64,000 bases of DNA from Octadecabacter dasysiphoniae (GCF_021532615.1 NZ_JAKGAQ010000002.1:403501-467500), one strand, 5' to 3'. Counted from the first letter of the stretch, positions 52,626 to 64,000 are shown. Numbers and translations are program-made. Notes: generated by a model not told the origin, from the letters alone.

Positions 52626-53396
52626 TCATTCAACGCCAAGAACGTCGGGTGTCTGCCATCCCAGATGCTGCCCACCATCAACGCACAAAAGTTGCCCTGT
52701 GACGGCTGGCGCATCTAGAAAATATCCTAATGCTGCGGTGATGTCAGACGGGTTAGCACCACGTTTCAAAACGGTATTGTCGCGCTGGCGGTCAAAATGA
52801 TCTTGCGATTGACGTGCACCACGAAGGGTCGGACCGGGCCCAATGGCATTCACGCGCACGTGCGGTGCTAGGCCTTGGGCTGCCGTTTGCGTGAACGCCC
52901 ACAGCCCCATTTTGGCAATTGTATAGGTCATAAATTCGGGTGTGAGTTTGCGGACCCTCTGATCAATCATATTAACCACAAGGGACGACGCGACAGGTTC
53001 GTCAGCGTCATCTAGCGTAGCATCAGGAGCTTGCGCCGCCAACGCCTGCGTCAACACAAATGGCGCCCGCAGGTTGGATCCGATGTGGCGGTCCCAACTG
53101 GTTTTCGTGGCGGTTTGAACAGTGTCATATTCAAAAATTGAGGCGTTGTTCACCAGTACTGTCACAGGCTGCCCCAATTGGCGCACCGCAGTCGGCAGTA
53201 AATCTTGTGTCTCTGTTTCGTCCAGCAAATCCGCCTGAAGCGCGATTGACCCGTTACCGCATTGTGCGGCGACGGCTTCGGCCGCGGCTTTGTTTGAATT
53301 ATAATGCACCGCGACAGCATAGCCACGCGACGCAAGATACAAGGCCATCGCCTTTCCGAGCCGCGCCGCACCGCCTGTCACCAGCGCAGCAGGCAT
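52626..53396 (-). CDS. Short-chain dehydrogenase, pteridine-reductase-like
   Basis: A 256-residue SDR with the cofactor loop TGGAARLGKAMA. The Arg in the TGxxxRxG pattern is characteristic of NADPH-dependent pteridine reductases and FolM-type dihydromonapterin reductases. It has NNASIFEYD, the catalytic YTIAKMG and a late GPGPTLRGARQS typical of that branch. A role in reducing pterins or dihydrofolate is inferred. The start MPAALVTGG at 53396 shares a base with the stop of the exchanger gene upstream. Confidence 0.85.
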   Translation of the reverse strand: MPAALVTGGAARLGKAMALYLASRGYAVAVHYNSNKAAAEAVAAQCGNGSIALQADLLDETETQDLLPTAVRQLGQPVTVLVNNASIFEYDTVQTATKTSWDRHIGSNLRAPFVLTQALAAQAPDATLDDADEPVASSLVVNMIDQRVRKLTPEFMTYTIAKMGLWAFTQTAAQGLAPHVRVNAIGPGPTLRGARQSQDHFDRQRDNTVLKRGANPSDITAALGYFLDAPAVTGQLLCVDGGQHLGWQTPDVLGVE

Positions 53397-54379
53397 CACA
53401 GCACCACAAACAGATAAGCGATGTAGAGCGCGGACAGGATGACGCCCCAAATCTTCGTAAGGTCCATTTTCAGGAATACGAATGGGATCAATAGCAGTGA
53501 CGCGCCCAGCATCACCCAGAAATCAAACGCAAAGAACGTTTCATTTACAGGGATTGTGCCCACAAGGGACGCAACGCCGATAATGCCAAGAAGGTTGAAC
53601 AGGTTTGATCCGATGACGCTTCCTAACACAACGTCCGCCTGTTTGCGCAAAGCCGCCATGACAGTCGTCGCGAGTTCCGGGAGGGACGTGCCGATGGCAA
53701 CCAACGTCAGACCGATCACCGCATCAGAAATACCGTAGTCACGTGCGATGTTAGACGCCCCGTCAACCAACAGGTTCGCGCCCCAAGGAAGGCCAATCAG
53801 ACCAAGCACAAGGAACAGAATGATTTTGGCCCAAGGCAAGTCAGGGTCAGCGCCCTCAAGATCCTCGAGGTCGTCCTCAACCTCCATCCCGGCTTTGCGG
53901 TGTCGGTTTGCCGCAACCGCAGCATGGATCAACATCGCAGCAAGGGCGGCGAGCAGGATGATACCCGACATCCAATCAAACTGGCCGCGATAGGCCAGAG
54001 CGATAAACAGAAATGTCGCGGCAATCATCTGCAGGTAGCTCGCCCGCGTGTCACAGCCGCTGGTGTGCATCACCGCGATCAATGCGGGCACACCAAGAAC
54101 AAGCAGTACATTGGCGGTGTTGGACCCAACGACATTACCAAGCGCAAGATCCGGAACACCGTCCCAAATCGCCTGAATTGAGATCAGCAATTCAGGCGCC
54201 GAGGTGCCGAATGCAACGATGGTCAACGAAACGATCAGCGCAGGCACACCAAGGCGCAAGGACAGATTCACCGCCCCTTTCACAAGGCTATCACCCGCCA
54301 GCAACAGCAAGACCAGGCCAAGAATCGTATAAACCCAGTCGGTCACTGGACCTGCAGGCAATGACAGCCAATCGGGCAT
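53396..54379 (-). CDS. Sodium/calcium exchanger-type cation antiporter (CaCA family)
   Basis: A 327-residue inner-membrane protein of about ten helices. It has two inverted alpha repeats with the ion-binding signature: GTSAPELLISIQA plus GNVVGSNTANVLLVLG in the first half, and GTSLPELATTVMA plus GSVIGSNLFNLLGIIG in the second. The central acidic loop EVEDDLEDLEGADPD is typical of YrbG-like members. It is likely to extrude Ca2+ in exchange for Na+ or H+. A small zinc-ribbon protein gene is directly upstream. Confidence 0.92.
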   Translation of the reverse strand: MPDWLSLPAGPVTDWVYTILGLVLLLLAGDSLVKGAVNLSLRLGVPALIVSLTIVAFGTSAPELLISIQAIWDGVPDLALGNVVGSNTANVLLVLGVPALIAVMHTSGCDTRASYLQMIAATFLFIALAYRGQFDWMSGIILLAALAAMLIHAAVAANRHRKAGMEVEDDLEDLEGADPDLPWAKIILFLVLGLIGLPWGANLLVDGASNIARDYGISDAVIGLTLVAIGTSLPELATTVMAALRKQADVVLGSVIGSNLFNLLGIIGVASLVGTIPVNETFFAFDFWVMLGASLLLIPFVFLKMDLTKIWGVILSALYIAYLFVVL

Positions 54380-54541
54380 TTATTTCCGTTCCTTACAGTC
54401 GCATTTCTTGCCGAATGTGAATTTTCCACACCGGCGGCATTTCGCATCCGTGATCCGCTTTATACCTGGTACGGTCAGTTTACCGAACATCGCCAAGACG
54501 GCCATACCAACCAGAAATAAAGAAACTATTTTGAAGATCAT
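54380..54541 (-). CDS. Small membrane-anchored zinc-ribbon protein
   Basis: A 53-residue frame starting MIFKIVSLFLVGMAVL with one membrane helix (about 3-20). The C-terminal half has four Cys in the spacing CRRCGK...KKCDCKERK, enough for a single zinc-ribbon knuckle. It sits exactly between the SppA-type gene (1 base upstream) and the exchanger, so it is almost certainly in the same transcript. Function unknown. Confidence 0.72.
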   Translation of the reverse strand: MIFKIVSLFLVGMAVLAMFGKLTVPGIKRITDAKCRRCGKFTFGKKCDCKERK

Positions 54542-55339
54542 TTACAGGCCAAATCGCGCATAGGCGGCGCGTTCTTCAATGCCCGTCACCGCGTCGTCGA
54601 TGATCTGCGCGCCGAAACGACCAAGGATCGATTTCTTTTGGCCGAAACGCCGGAATTTCACCTTTTCACCAAAACGGGTTTTCATTGTCGGAACCATGTG
54701 GCCAATATGATCAGCGAGGCCGACATCTATCGATTTCTGGCCAACCCATATTTCACCGGTAAACAGATCCTTATTCGACAGTTTCCCGTTGCGGCGTGCG
54801 GCCACGTGATCTTTGAACAGCACATGAATATCATCCAGCAGCCCCTTAAGGCGCTTCACATCTGCGGGCTTTTCTTCCTGAAAAGGGTCCAGCATCGATT
54901 TGGATTTGCCAGCGGTATAAACACGCCGTTCTGCGCCGATTTTTTCTAATGTTCCCGTAAGCCCAAAGCCCGACGAAATCACCCCGATTGATCCAACGAT
55001 GGACCCTGCGTCGATATAGATTTCATCCGCCGCCGTCGCGAGCCAATATCCCCCCGACGCAGCGACATCTTCGACGAACGCATAAACGGGGATTTCTTTT
55101 TCGTCCGCCAAACGTCTGATCCGCGACGCGATAAGCGACGATTGCACCGGCGACCCACCGGGAGAGCTGATTTCGAGCGCCACAGCGGTTGGTTTACTGC
55201 GGAATGCTTTTTCAATGCTATCGGCAAGTCCGCAATCATTCAGCGCGCGGCCCGAAGACGCAATCGCACCTTGCAGGCGGATGACGGCAACAGTCGGGTC
55301 TGATTTCAGAAAGGGGATCCAGCGTTTCATGACAATCAT
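54542..55339 (-). CDS. S49-family signal peptide peptidase-like protease (SppA/SohB)
   Basis: A 265-residue single-domain S49 serine protease. The catalytic Ser is in EDVAASGGYWLATAADEI (about 89-106) and the Lys of the dyad in YTAGKSKSMLDPF. The ClpP-like fold is marked by LEISSPGGSPVQS. It lacks the N-terminal membrane anchor of large SppA; a cytoplasmic or peripheral location is expected. Start candidates are ATG 55339 and ATG 55330. Confidence 0.92.
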   Translation of the reverse strand: MIVMKRWIPFLKSDPTVAVIRLQGAIASSGRALNDCGLADSIEKAFRSKPTAVALEISSPGGSPVQSSLIASRIRRLADEKEIPVYAFVEDVAASGGYWLATAADEIYIDAGSIVGSIGVISSGFGLTGTLEKIGAERRVYTAGKSKSMLDPFQEEKPADVKRLKGLLDDIHVLFKDHVAARRNGKLSNKDLFTGEIWVGQKSIDVGLADHIGHMVPTMKTRFGEKVKFRRFGQKKSILGRFGAQIIDDAVTGIEERAAYARFGL

Positions 55340-55373
55340 TTAGGCCGCGACAGGTGGGTAGACAAGGCCACCA

Positions 55374-56135
55374 TCATTGACGGATGCGCCAACCGGTGCG
55401 GAATATCCACGCGATGACGGCCAGACAGATGCCCGTGAACACTGTGATCGCAAAAAGGCTTAGGCCTATGGACACGTCTGCGGTGCCGAAGAACGACCAG
55501 CGAAAGCCCGAAATCAGATACACAACGGGGTTAAACATCGTGATTGTCTGCCAGATCGGCGGAAGCATCGAAACCGAATAGAACGAGCCCCCGAGGAATA
55601 CGAGGGGGGTGATAATCAGAAGGGGAATAAGTTGAAGCTGTTCAAAATTTCCCGCCCAGATACCGATAATGAACCCCAGCAGTGAAAAGCTAAGACACGT
55701 AAGCGTGAGGAATGCGATCATCGCCAGAGGGTGCTGGATGGTGAAATCAACAAACAGGAAAGATGTCGCAAGAATGACAATACCGATGAACATCGCCTTC
55801 GTTGCCGCCGCGCCGACGTAACCGACAGTGATTTCTAGAAAGCTGACTGGCGCAGAAAGCAGTTCGTAGATTGTCCCGATAAACTTCGGAAAGTAGATGC
55901 CGAAAGACGCGTTGGATGTTGCCTGTGTCATGACAGATAACATGATGAGGCCGGGGACAATGAACGCCCCGTACCCGACGCCTTCAACGCTTTCGATACG
56001 CGAGCCGATGGCCGTCCCGAAAACGACAAAATAGAGAGATGTGGAAATGACGGGGCTTATGAAGCTCTGCATCAGAGTTCGAAAGAACCGTGCCATTTCA
56101 AAAAGATAGATCGAACGGATTGCCTGGAGATTCAT
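55374..56135 (-). CDS. ABC-2 type transporter permease
   Basis: A 253-residue ABC-2 permease with six membrane helices and the segments [13 protein letters not shown] and [18 protein letters not shown] [14 protein letters not shown]. It resembles the YadH group of exporters. The downstream half [15 protein letters not shown] is typical. It starts 4 bases before the end of the ATPase gene, so the pair forms one exporter. Confidence 0.92.
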   Translation of the reverse strand: MNLQAIRSIYLFEMARFFRTLMQSFISPVISTSLYFVVFGTAIGSRIESVEGVGYGAFIVPGLIMLSVMTQATSNASFGIYFPKFIGTIYELLSAPVSFLEITVGYVGAAATKAMFIGIVILATSFLFVDFTIQHPLAMIAFLTLTCLSFSLLGFIIGIWAGNFEQLQLIPLLIITPLVFLGGSFYSVSMLPPIWQTITMFNPVVYLISGFRWSFFGTADVSIGLSLFAITVFTGICLAVIAWIFRTGWRIRQ

Positions 56136-57061
56136 GCTGCATCCTCCCGTTGTGCGACGAGGGACACAAAAATTTCTTCGAGCGAAGACTGCCGCGTTTG
56201 CAAGTCGGTCATCTTCAACCCGGCCTTTTGTAGGTCAGCCAATAGCCCTGTGATACCAGTGCGGTCCGTCTTTGTGTCGTATGAATACAGCAAACCATCG
56301 CCTTCGATCACGAGATCATAGTCTTTTAAGACGTCTGGAATCGTCGTCACCGGCGTGGCTAAATCCACCTTCAGCGTCTTCTGCCCCATGCGCGTCATGA
56401 GATCGTCTTTGTTCTCGACCAAAAGAATTTCCCCCTTTGCGATTACGCCAATCCGGTCGGCAATCGCTTCGGCTTCTTCGATGTAGTGGGTGGTCAGGAT
56501 GATCGTCACACCGTCTTTTTTCAGATCGGCCACCACATCCCACATGTCTTTACGCAGCTCTACATCAACACCGGCTGTGGGTTCATCCAAAAACAAAACC
56601 CGAGGTTCATGCGACAGTGCTTTGGCAATCAGAACACGGCGTTTCATTCCCCCAGACAGCTCCATAATTTTGGAATCTTTCTTGTCCCAAAGAGAGAGCG
56701 AGCGAAGCACCTTTTCGAGATATGCATCATTGGGAGCCTTACCGAACAGGCCACGGGAAAAACGAACTGTATTGATAACTTTTTCAAACGGTTCGAGGTT
56801 AATTTCCTGCGGAACGAGACCGACGAGATTGCGGGCGGCACGAAATTCCGTAACGTTATCATGCCCGCCAATGGTAACGGTCCCTTCAGTCGCGCGCGTG
56901 ATGCCACAAATCGTTGAGATCAACGTTGTCTTCCCCGCACCGTTTGGCCCAAGCAGCGCGATGATTTCACCCTGTGCGATGCTTAAATCAACGTTCTTGA
57001 GGGCTTCGAACCCGCCGTCGTAACGCTTGGTCAGTCCGCAGACGTCGACAATGGTGGTCAT
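56132..57061 (-). CDS. ABC transporter ATP-binding protein (YadG-like)
   Basis: A 309-residue ATPase with Walker [12 protein letters not shown] (about 37-47), signature LSGGMKRR, Walker [13 protein letters not shown] and the H-loop in [11 protein letters not shown]-terminal accessory domain of about 80 residues follows, as in YadG/NodI-type exporters. The ATG at 57061 (MTTIVDV) is used rather than 57091. The substrate is unknown. Confidence 0.93.
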   Translation of the reverse strand: MTTIVDVCGLTKRYDGGFEALKNVDLSIAQGEIIALLGPNGAGKTTLISTICGITRATEGTVTIGGHDNVTEFRAARNLVGLVPQEINLEPFEKVINTVRFSRGLFGKAPNDAYLEKVLRSLSLWDKKDSKIMELSGGMKRRVLIAKALSHEPRVLFLDEPTAGVDVELRKDMWDVVADLKKDGVTIILTTHYIEEAEAIADRIGVIAKGEILLVENKDDLMTRMGQKTLKVDLATPVTTIPDVLKDYDLVIEGDGLLYSYDTKTDRTGITGLLADLQKAGLKMTDLQTRQSSLEEIFVSLVAQREDAA

Positions 57062-57109
57062 GATTGTTTCCTTTGCTCCCCGAACGGGCATTTCACAGCG
57101 CTACAGTGC

Positions 57110-57844
57110 TTATGTGTGATGGTTCTTAATTTTTTCCAGACGCGCGAAAACTGTTTTTCTGTCAGACATAACCTGCATCAACATCGAACGCGCCAACGGG
57201 AAGATGACGGTATCATTTTCGGATATCGCGTAAAGGCGGGCAAGCATGTTGCGGTCCATATCACCTTTCTTGAGGGAATAAGACGCCAATCCAAATGCAA
57301 TTTGCGGTGCGTCTTTCAAAGGTTCCGTTCGAAACGGCACATCGGGGCTTTGTCCTGATAAACGGCGTTCACTTTCATGAAGCTTGATCGAGTCAAACAG
57401 GATCGACAACCCCATCCCGAGAGCGCGCTGTTCCAAAGTTGCACCACATTCCCCGAACGTCGTGGCCGCCGATATTTTCCACCGCAGAGGAAGTTCCTTG
57501 GCGAGCCAACGACCGTGTTCCTTCCATAGCCGAAGAAAAAGCGACAACGCGTCGGGGGGCGGCGAATTACGGCGCAGAATTGCAATAAGCATGCCGTGAA
57601 GGCACAAGAGTTCGCTCTGACCCTGAAATTCTGTCTGAAACTGAAATCTCCGTAGATCGACCAGCGGTAAATCGGTTGCAACCACGTCCATCGGAGCAGG
57701 CGTGACCGTTTCTTTGACTACGTTCAAATCCACATCAACGGGTGGTAGGTATTTAGAAGGGGTGTCAAAGGGGCGTTTGGTCTTTTCCAAACGCCGCATC
57801 AGGGTGAAAAAGCCGCCTGAGTAAATTTCGTCTCCCAAATCCAT
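57110..57844 (-). CDS. Conserved-looking protein of unknown function
   Basis: A 244-residue soluble protein without a signal peptide, membrane helix or motif I recognise. The N-terminal 60 residues are Pro/Val-rich. A helical core follows (about 75-190), with LRLWKEHGRWLAKELPLRWK and TFGECGATLEQRALGMG. Base composition is like its neighbours, so it is likely a real gene. It is upstream of the ABC exporter genes in the same direction, with a 48-base gap. Confidence 0.7.
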   Translation of the reverse strand: MDLGDEIYSGGFFTLMRRLEKTKRPFDTPSKYLPPVDVDLNVVKETVTPAPMDVVATDLPLVDLRRFQFQTEFQGQSELLCLHGMLIAILRRNSPPPDALSLFLRLWKEHGRWLAKELPLRWKISAATTFGECGATLEQRALGMGLSILFDSIKLHESERRLSGQSPDVPFRTEPLKDAPQIAFGLASYSLKKGDMDRNMLARLYAISENDTVIFPLARSMLMQVMSDRKTVFARLEKIKNHHT

Positions 57845-58076
57845 CTCAAACCCCGATGATTTTTGCTACCATGTTGGACAGATATGATCTGTTTTGCCGC
57901 CCAGTTCAAAGCCTGAGTGAAACAGATGAAAAAACGCAAAAAATATCCACCAAGAACGGACATGTATTACGGTTCAGATCAGAAACAGCGCCGCCTTACC
58001 GGTCTTGTCCACGACAATTCGGCCATACAACGCTAAGCGACGTCGGTCGCCTCACCCGCTGAAACTATACGCGACT

Positions 58077-58427
58077 CTAGGCTGACAAACGGCCTTCGAG
58101 CGCGTCGTGAATCGCGTTAGTCCCAAGGTGCAGTCCGATTTCGTAGCGGCCAAACAGAATTTCGGTGTTCGCCCCCGCGACCAGACCTTTCTGGATGTTC
58201 TCACCGATCTCCAAGTCGTCGTTAAAGACGGTTTGGATTACGTCGTCGTTCTGGCCCCAATACCGTCCGGCTTTTTCGGATTTGGGCGCCTCGGGTGCAA
58301 GCATCACGCATTTAGAGACACAGGCGTCGTTGCCCGTCGGGATGATGGTGTCGATATCGAGCGTGCCCTCGCCCGTCGACGGCGCGTCTGGATAAGCGCA
58401 GGTATTAGAAGATCGCAAAACAGGCAA
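58077..58427 (-). pseudogene. 5'-truncated Rieske aromatic-ring-hydroxylating oxygenase remnant
   Basis: The 116-residue frame matches only the C-terminal end of the alpha subunit of a Rieske non-haem iron oxygenase: DTIIPTGNDACVSKCVMLAP, then EIGENIQKGLVAG and ILFGRYEIGLHLG, which in whole enzymes close the catalytic domain. The Rieske domain, the iron ligands and about 300 residues are absent. The N-terminal residues before TGEG do not look like the family, so the frame is likely a decayed fragment left by deletion. Confidence 0.62.
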
Positions 58428-58494
58428 CCCGATTACATTACAACAACGTCTTCATCTGCCGCCTCGATCAGATCGCGATCAAGGCCAGCCTTTC

Positions 58495-60513
58495 CTAAAC
58501 AATAAGGAAATCGTCCGAGGATAGGTCCGACTTCGTCAATCCGGCAAAAGTGATTGTGGTGCCTTCGGCCGAAAAGATTGCGACACCTTCAACATCTGTG
58601 ACCTGTGCCATTGCCTCTGCAGCATCGATCAAATCAAAGCCTTGAAGCCAAATCATATCGACGCCGCTAACGAAGTCTGCGCCAATCACGGTGACATCAT
58701 ATACGTTTAAGGAATCATAATTACTCAAACTTCCGATGGTGTCGTTTCCGTCATTGACGTTGAAGATAAATGTATCGGCCCCGCCTTTCCCTTCGAGCAA
58801 ATCATCCCCGGCGCCGCCTATGATCTGATCCTGCTGGCCGGCGACATCGATCCACGGGTTGCCGCCAACATCGGACCACCTGTCACCGATGATCACATCG
58901 TTACCCGCGTCACCTTTCAGTATATCCTCCTCATCCCCGTACCCCCCAATTATTAAATCGTCGCCTTCCCCGCCAGACACCGTATTCGTCCCCATCGCCC
59001 AGTTGTAAAAAATCAGCGCCTCTATCAGCACGACGTCGTTCCCATCGCCACTATCAATGACGTTATTACCGCCCCGATCCGTGATCGTATCCGCACCTCC
59101 ATTGCCATAGATAGTATCGTCGCCGCTAAAACCCGTCAGTGTATCGTCCGCCTCACCGCCGACCAACGTGCCACCTTCGTCGGACGTTGACAGTGTCATC
59201 GGATCATCGACCGGGGTGATCACCAGCTCAAACGTGTCGGCAACTGACTCGCGGCCATCACTGACAGTGACTTCAATCTCAATCGTGCCGAAATAGTCTT
59301 GCGGAGGCGTGCCTTCGAAGAAGTAATCTTTTGTAACGACGTCAGATGTTTCGAAAGGTGGTATGGGCTGCAATTCCAAGAAATTCAGCCAGTCCGGTAG
59401 TTCACTGCCATCGGCGAGGGTCGCTGAAAACACCAATTCCAAATCCGTATTGTCCACATCTGCAAATGCATCGGTTGGTAAAAAGAAGGATACGAAGGTG
59501 TCCTCCGCATAGTACTGGTCTTCCAATGGCATATTGAGAACGGGTGCGTCGTTAACCGCCGTGATGTCAATATCAACGGCGCCCAGTGCTATTTCCCCTT
59601 GGCCATCATCACCCGTGATGGTCATCGTTGCCGCTGCCGTTCCAGCGGCATCCGGCAAGCCAGTGTATTCCACGAAGTAACCCAGATAAAAATTAAGAAC
59701 ATCAATGGGCCCAGTCACGGTCAGCTCAGATGTGCCGTTGCCGCTCAAGGTCACAGCAGGGATGTTCGGCGCAGTCAATGTGCCTTCGCTGACTTGCAAG
59801 GTGATCGTGATGTCATCCGTCGTGTCCAGATCACTCAGGGTCAGGCTGGATAGGTCGAGAAAAGTGGCTTCATCTTCAGTGACGGTTACAGAACTCGGCA
59901 GCCCAGCCATAACAGGAAAGGTGTGCAGAATTTTTTCGATACTTTCGAAAGTAACTTGCGCCCCGCTTTCAAAGTCGAGGACACCGTCGGTGGTGGAATC
60001 TACGTCGTAGGTTACAGTGAAATGACCCAAACCCCTTACATCAAGGACATCTGTGCCAGCCCCGCCATAGGCCTTGTCGTCCTCATAGATAATAAACGTG
60101 TCGTCACCTTCACCGCCGAACAGAGTATCGTTCCCGTCGCCACCTGACAGAGTATCGCTGCCTTCCTCTCCGTTTAGGGTATCGTCGCCGGTGCCGCCGT
60201 AGATCTGATCTTGGCCATCGCCGCCATACATCGCATCCGCGCCACTGTCGCCGTACACGGTGTCGTCGCCGTCGTTCCCGTAAAGAGTATCATTCCCGTC
60301 CCCACCATAAAGGGTGTCAGAGGCGACTGAGCCGTGGATCTGATCGTCGCCGTCACCGCCACTGATAACATCAGTGGTCAAAGCCGGTGCCTCGCCTGCA
60401 ATCACGTCCATTTCATCAACAAATGATGCGCCGTCATTCCAGATAATATTATCATTATTACCACTGTTGATGACGTCAGTTTCCTCAACGCCCGCTTCTT
60501 CCGTCCAGCCCAT
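58495..60513 (-). CDS. RTX-repeat, cadherin-like secreted calcium-binding protein
   Basis: A 672-residue acidic protein. A first block of RTX nonapeptides (about residues 48-160, GGDGNDTLYGNDGDDTV...) is followed by cadherin-like/Ig-like domains (about 190-430, with AVNDAPVLNMPLEDQYYAED) and a second RTX block (about 445-600). The C-terminus SSDDFLIV is hydrophobic, as in type I secretion substrates. No signal peptide is present. Calcium would fold the repeats outside the cell. The ATG at 60513 has GGAGA upstream and is preferred to 60537. No type I exporter genes are near. Confidence 0.9.
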   Translation of the reverse strand: MGWTEEAGVEETDVINSGNNDNIIWNDGASFVDEMDVIAGEAPALTTDVISGGDGDDQIHGSVASDTLYGGDGNDTLYGNDGDDTVYGDSGADAMYGGDGQDQIYGGTGDDTLNGEEGSDTLSGGDGNDTLFGGEGDDTFIIYEDDKAYGGAGTDVLDVRGLGHFTVTYDVDSTTDGVLDFESGAQVTFESIEKILHTFPVMAGLPSSVTVTEDEATFLDLSSLTLSDLDTTDDITITLQVSEGTLTAPNIPAVTLSGNGTSELTVTGPIDVLNFYLGYFVEYTGLPDAAGTAAATMTITGDDGQGEIALGAVDIDITAVNDAPVLNMPLEDQYYAEDTFVSFFLPTDAFADVDNTDLELVFSATLADGSELPDWLNFLELQPIPPFETSDVVTKDYFFEGTPPQDYFGTIEIEVTVSDGRESVADTFELVITPVDDPMTLSTSDEGGTLVGGEADDTLTGFSGDDTIYGNGGADTITDRGGNNVIDSGDGNDVVLIEALIFYNWAMGTNTVSGGEGDDLIIGGYGDEEDILKGDAGNDVIIGDRWSDVGGNPWIDVAGQQDQIIGGAGDDLLEGKGGADTFIFNVNDGNDTIGSLSNYDSLNVYDVTVIGADFVSGVDMIWLQGFDLIDAAEAMAQVTDVEGVAIFSAEGTTITFAGLTKSDLSSDDFLIV

Positions 60514-61324
60514 TTTGAGTTCTCCATTTCGCGTCATTTATTTTGCCGAAGGGCGCTCGTAGCCGCCGCTGACGATGGAGATCAGCAGTTCCAACCTCCA
60601 ACCCGTGGATCGTCTTTCGGTTGATAACAAGCTGAAGGAAGACATCGGAGAACCCCCTTTTGGCGCTTTGTCCAATTTGGGGCCACATTTGTCTGAGATT
60701 GGCACATTGGTTGCCCAGAACGAGAACAGATCGCCCAGATGCATCCATGAAATCTATGGCCGAATTCAGTTAGAACCCCACACAGCAAGCCGGGATACTG
60801 ACACCACCCGTTTCCAAGATGTCGTTCGAACCCTATCTGAAAAAGACCATCGGCCGATTCTGCGATGCAACTCCGGCTGTTCGACTAGCAGCCGCGTCAG
60901 ATTGCGCATAGAGCCTTGCTCAATCGTTGTCGAAGCCACCGTGGCTTTCGGTCCTGTCACCCGGCACGTTGGCCGCGTCCAACGTTCTCATGAGTTCATC
61001 CCTTTTTCTGGCGCAAATATCCGCGTGCCGCTAGGGCATCATTCAGTGCCGCGTCGTCTTCCTGGTTCCCGACTTGATCTTTTCTATGAATTCAGATGAA
61101 ACCCGACACCCTTCGATCGACAAAGAGCGGTACCCCGAGTTTAGGGGCAGTCGAGTCTGAACAATGAGAGACGATCTCAACCAGTCGACTTCAGTAAAGA
61201 ACTTACACGCGTTTGCGCTATAGATTTCCGTCATCTAATTTCGATGAAATTCCGGATTCTCAACACGACACAAGCGACTAAGCACAAAAAAACCGCCAAC
61301 CCATCGGGAAAGCGGTGTTTTTAT
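60514..61324. other. About 0.8 kb without a supportable gene
   Basis: The region between the RTX gene and the tRNA has several short frames on both strands (the longest a 174-codon plus-strand frame, 60575-61099), none of which resembles a known protein or has a convincing start site. It may hold the RTX promoter plus decayed coding DNA. Nothing else is recognised. Confidence 0.6.
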
Positions 61325-61401
<77 letters not shown>

Positions 61402-61466
61402 CTACCTAAGTCGATTTAGTCATCGAAGAGAGATACAAACACCCGTTTAGGGTAAATTCTTTACTA

Positions 61467-61582
61467 GGTTTGGCAGTGACTTACTCTCCCACGTCTTAAG
61501 ACGCAGTACCATCAGCGCAACGGTGCTTAACGGCTGGGTTCGGAATGGAGCCAGGTGTTTCACTCGTGCTATGACCACCAAA
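61467..61582 (-). rRNA. rrf: 5S rRNA
   Basis: About 116 bases on the minus strand, starting near TTTGGTGGTCATAGC and ending near CACTGCCAAACC, with the conserved CCGAACCC loop region. It lies between 23S and tRNA-fMet. Ends are approximate. Confidence 0.95.
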
Positions 61583-61699
61583 CCAAGAAAAGAATTTACA
61601 ATATCGGGCGTTGTCCAAGTCAGCGTACGCTGAACTGTTGTTGTGTGTGTAATGTGTGACTTTCATCAATCAGTATAACAAGGCGTGCCTTGCTTCTAC

Positions 61700-64000
<2,301 letters not shown>

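Noticed and set aside
57926..58036. A 36-codon plus-strand frame starting MKKRKKYPPRTDMYYG
   Set aside because: Weak ribosome site, no recognisable family, and it sits in a gap beside decayed DNA. It could be real but has no support.
58107..58505. Long plus-strand frame opposite the Rieske fragment
   Set aside because: It is a shadow of the minus-strand fragment, whose sequence matches a known protein end.
60575..61099. A 174-codon plus-strand frame next to the RTX gene
   Set aside because: No family resemblance, unusual composition for the window (many Ser, Arg, His), and no convincing start signal. Probably an open frame by chance in decayed DNA.

Overview
The window is a stretch of bacterial chromosome from an alphaproteobacterium, most likely a marine member of the Rhodobacteraceae (Roseobacter group). 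The grounds are gene content: a GCS2-type gshA, a free-standing aa3 oxidase subunit IV, phaA-phaB, a DUF465 gene, a pyrB operon with a degenerate pyrC copy, a uvrC-pgsA-moaD-moaE run, and an initiator tRNA directly behind the 5S gene. Genes are tightly packed, often with 4-base ATGA or GTGA overlaps. I see no prophage, complete insertion sequence, CRISPR array or defence island.

Layout. 1-6.7 kb is a catabolic island for unsaturated uronates and hexuronates: kdgF-like cupin (cut by the window edge), kdgK, an RraA-fold aldolase-like gene, uxuA, a beta-hydroxyacid dehydrogenase, and on the other strand kduI-kduD, with a divergent GntR/FadR-type regulator. These routes converge on 2-keto-3-deoxygluconate. 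Two palindromic sites sharing CTAG/ATAC elements lie before the dehydrogenase and before the regulator and are candidate operators. 6.7-13.5 kb holds an OmpA-type envelope pair, ubiA, rsmE, gshA and a phage-like amidase. 13.5-17.3 kb is the minus-strand operon pyrB, two membrane proteins, pyrC-like, plsY. 17.4-26.1 kb has a divergent uracil-DNA-glycosylase homologue, moaB, an RND efflux pair, a DsbD-N-like periplasmic protein, a YqgE protein and a Sua5-type enzyme. 26.2-36.8 kb carries an acyl-CoA dehydrogenase with a metallo-beta-lactamase-fold partner, a class II amidotransferase, an Lrp regulator, small respiratory and lipoprotein genes, azlCD, mobA with an unknown partner, a GNAT enzyme and greA. 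37-43.8 kb has the ETF-ubiquinone oxidoreductase, a TPR protein, ispE, a long-chain polyprenyl diphosphate synthase and an RNA/DNA adenine methyltransferase. 43.8-47.4 kb has a LysR regulator, two tiny proteins ending in LFRR, and phaB/phaA. 47.5-57.9 kb has an EAL protein, tag, moaE-moaD-pgsA-uvrC, a pteridine-reductase-like SDR, a CaCA exchanger, an SppA-type peptidase and an ABC-2 exporter. 58-64 kb contains a truncated Rieske oxygenase remnant, an RTX/cadherin-like secreted protein, about 0.8 kb without a supportable gene, then the end of an rRNA operon (tRNA-fMet, 5S, 3' four-fifths of 23S), all on the minus strand.

Linked functions: ubiA and the polyprenyl synthase both serve ubiquinone, which the ETF-ubiquinone oxidoreductase reduces with electrons from acyl-CoA dehydrogenases. 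moaB, mobA, moaD and moaE supply molybdenum cofactor from four separate places. Most of the window is housekeeping. The parts most worth a second look are the uronate island with its unusual aldolase and reductase, the degenerate pyrC and UDG homologues, the permuted-papain-like lipoprotein, the tiny LFRR protein pair, two copies of an apparent intergenic repeat, and the decayed region next to the rRNA operon. No strong candidate for a wholly new multi-gene system was found.
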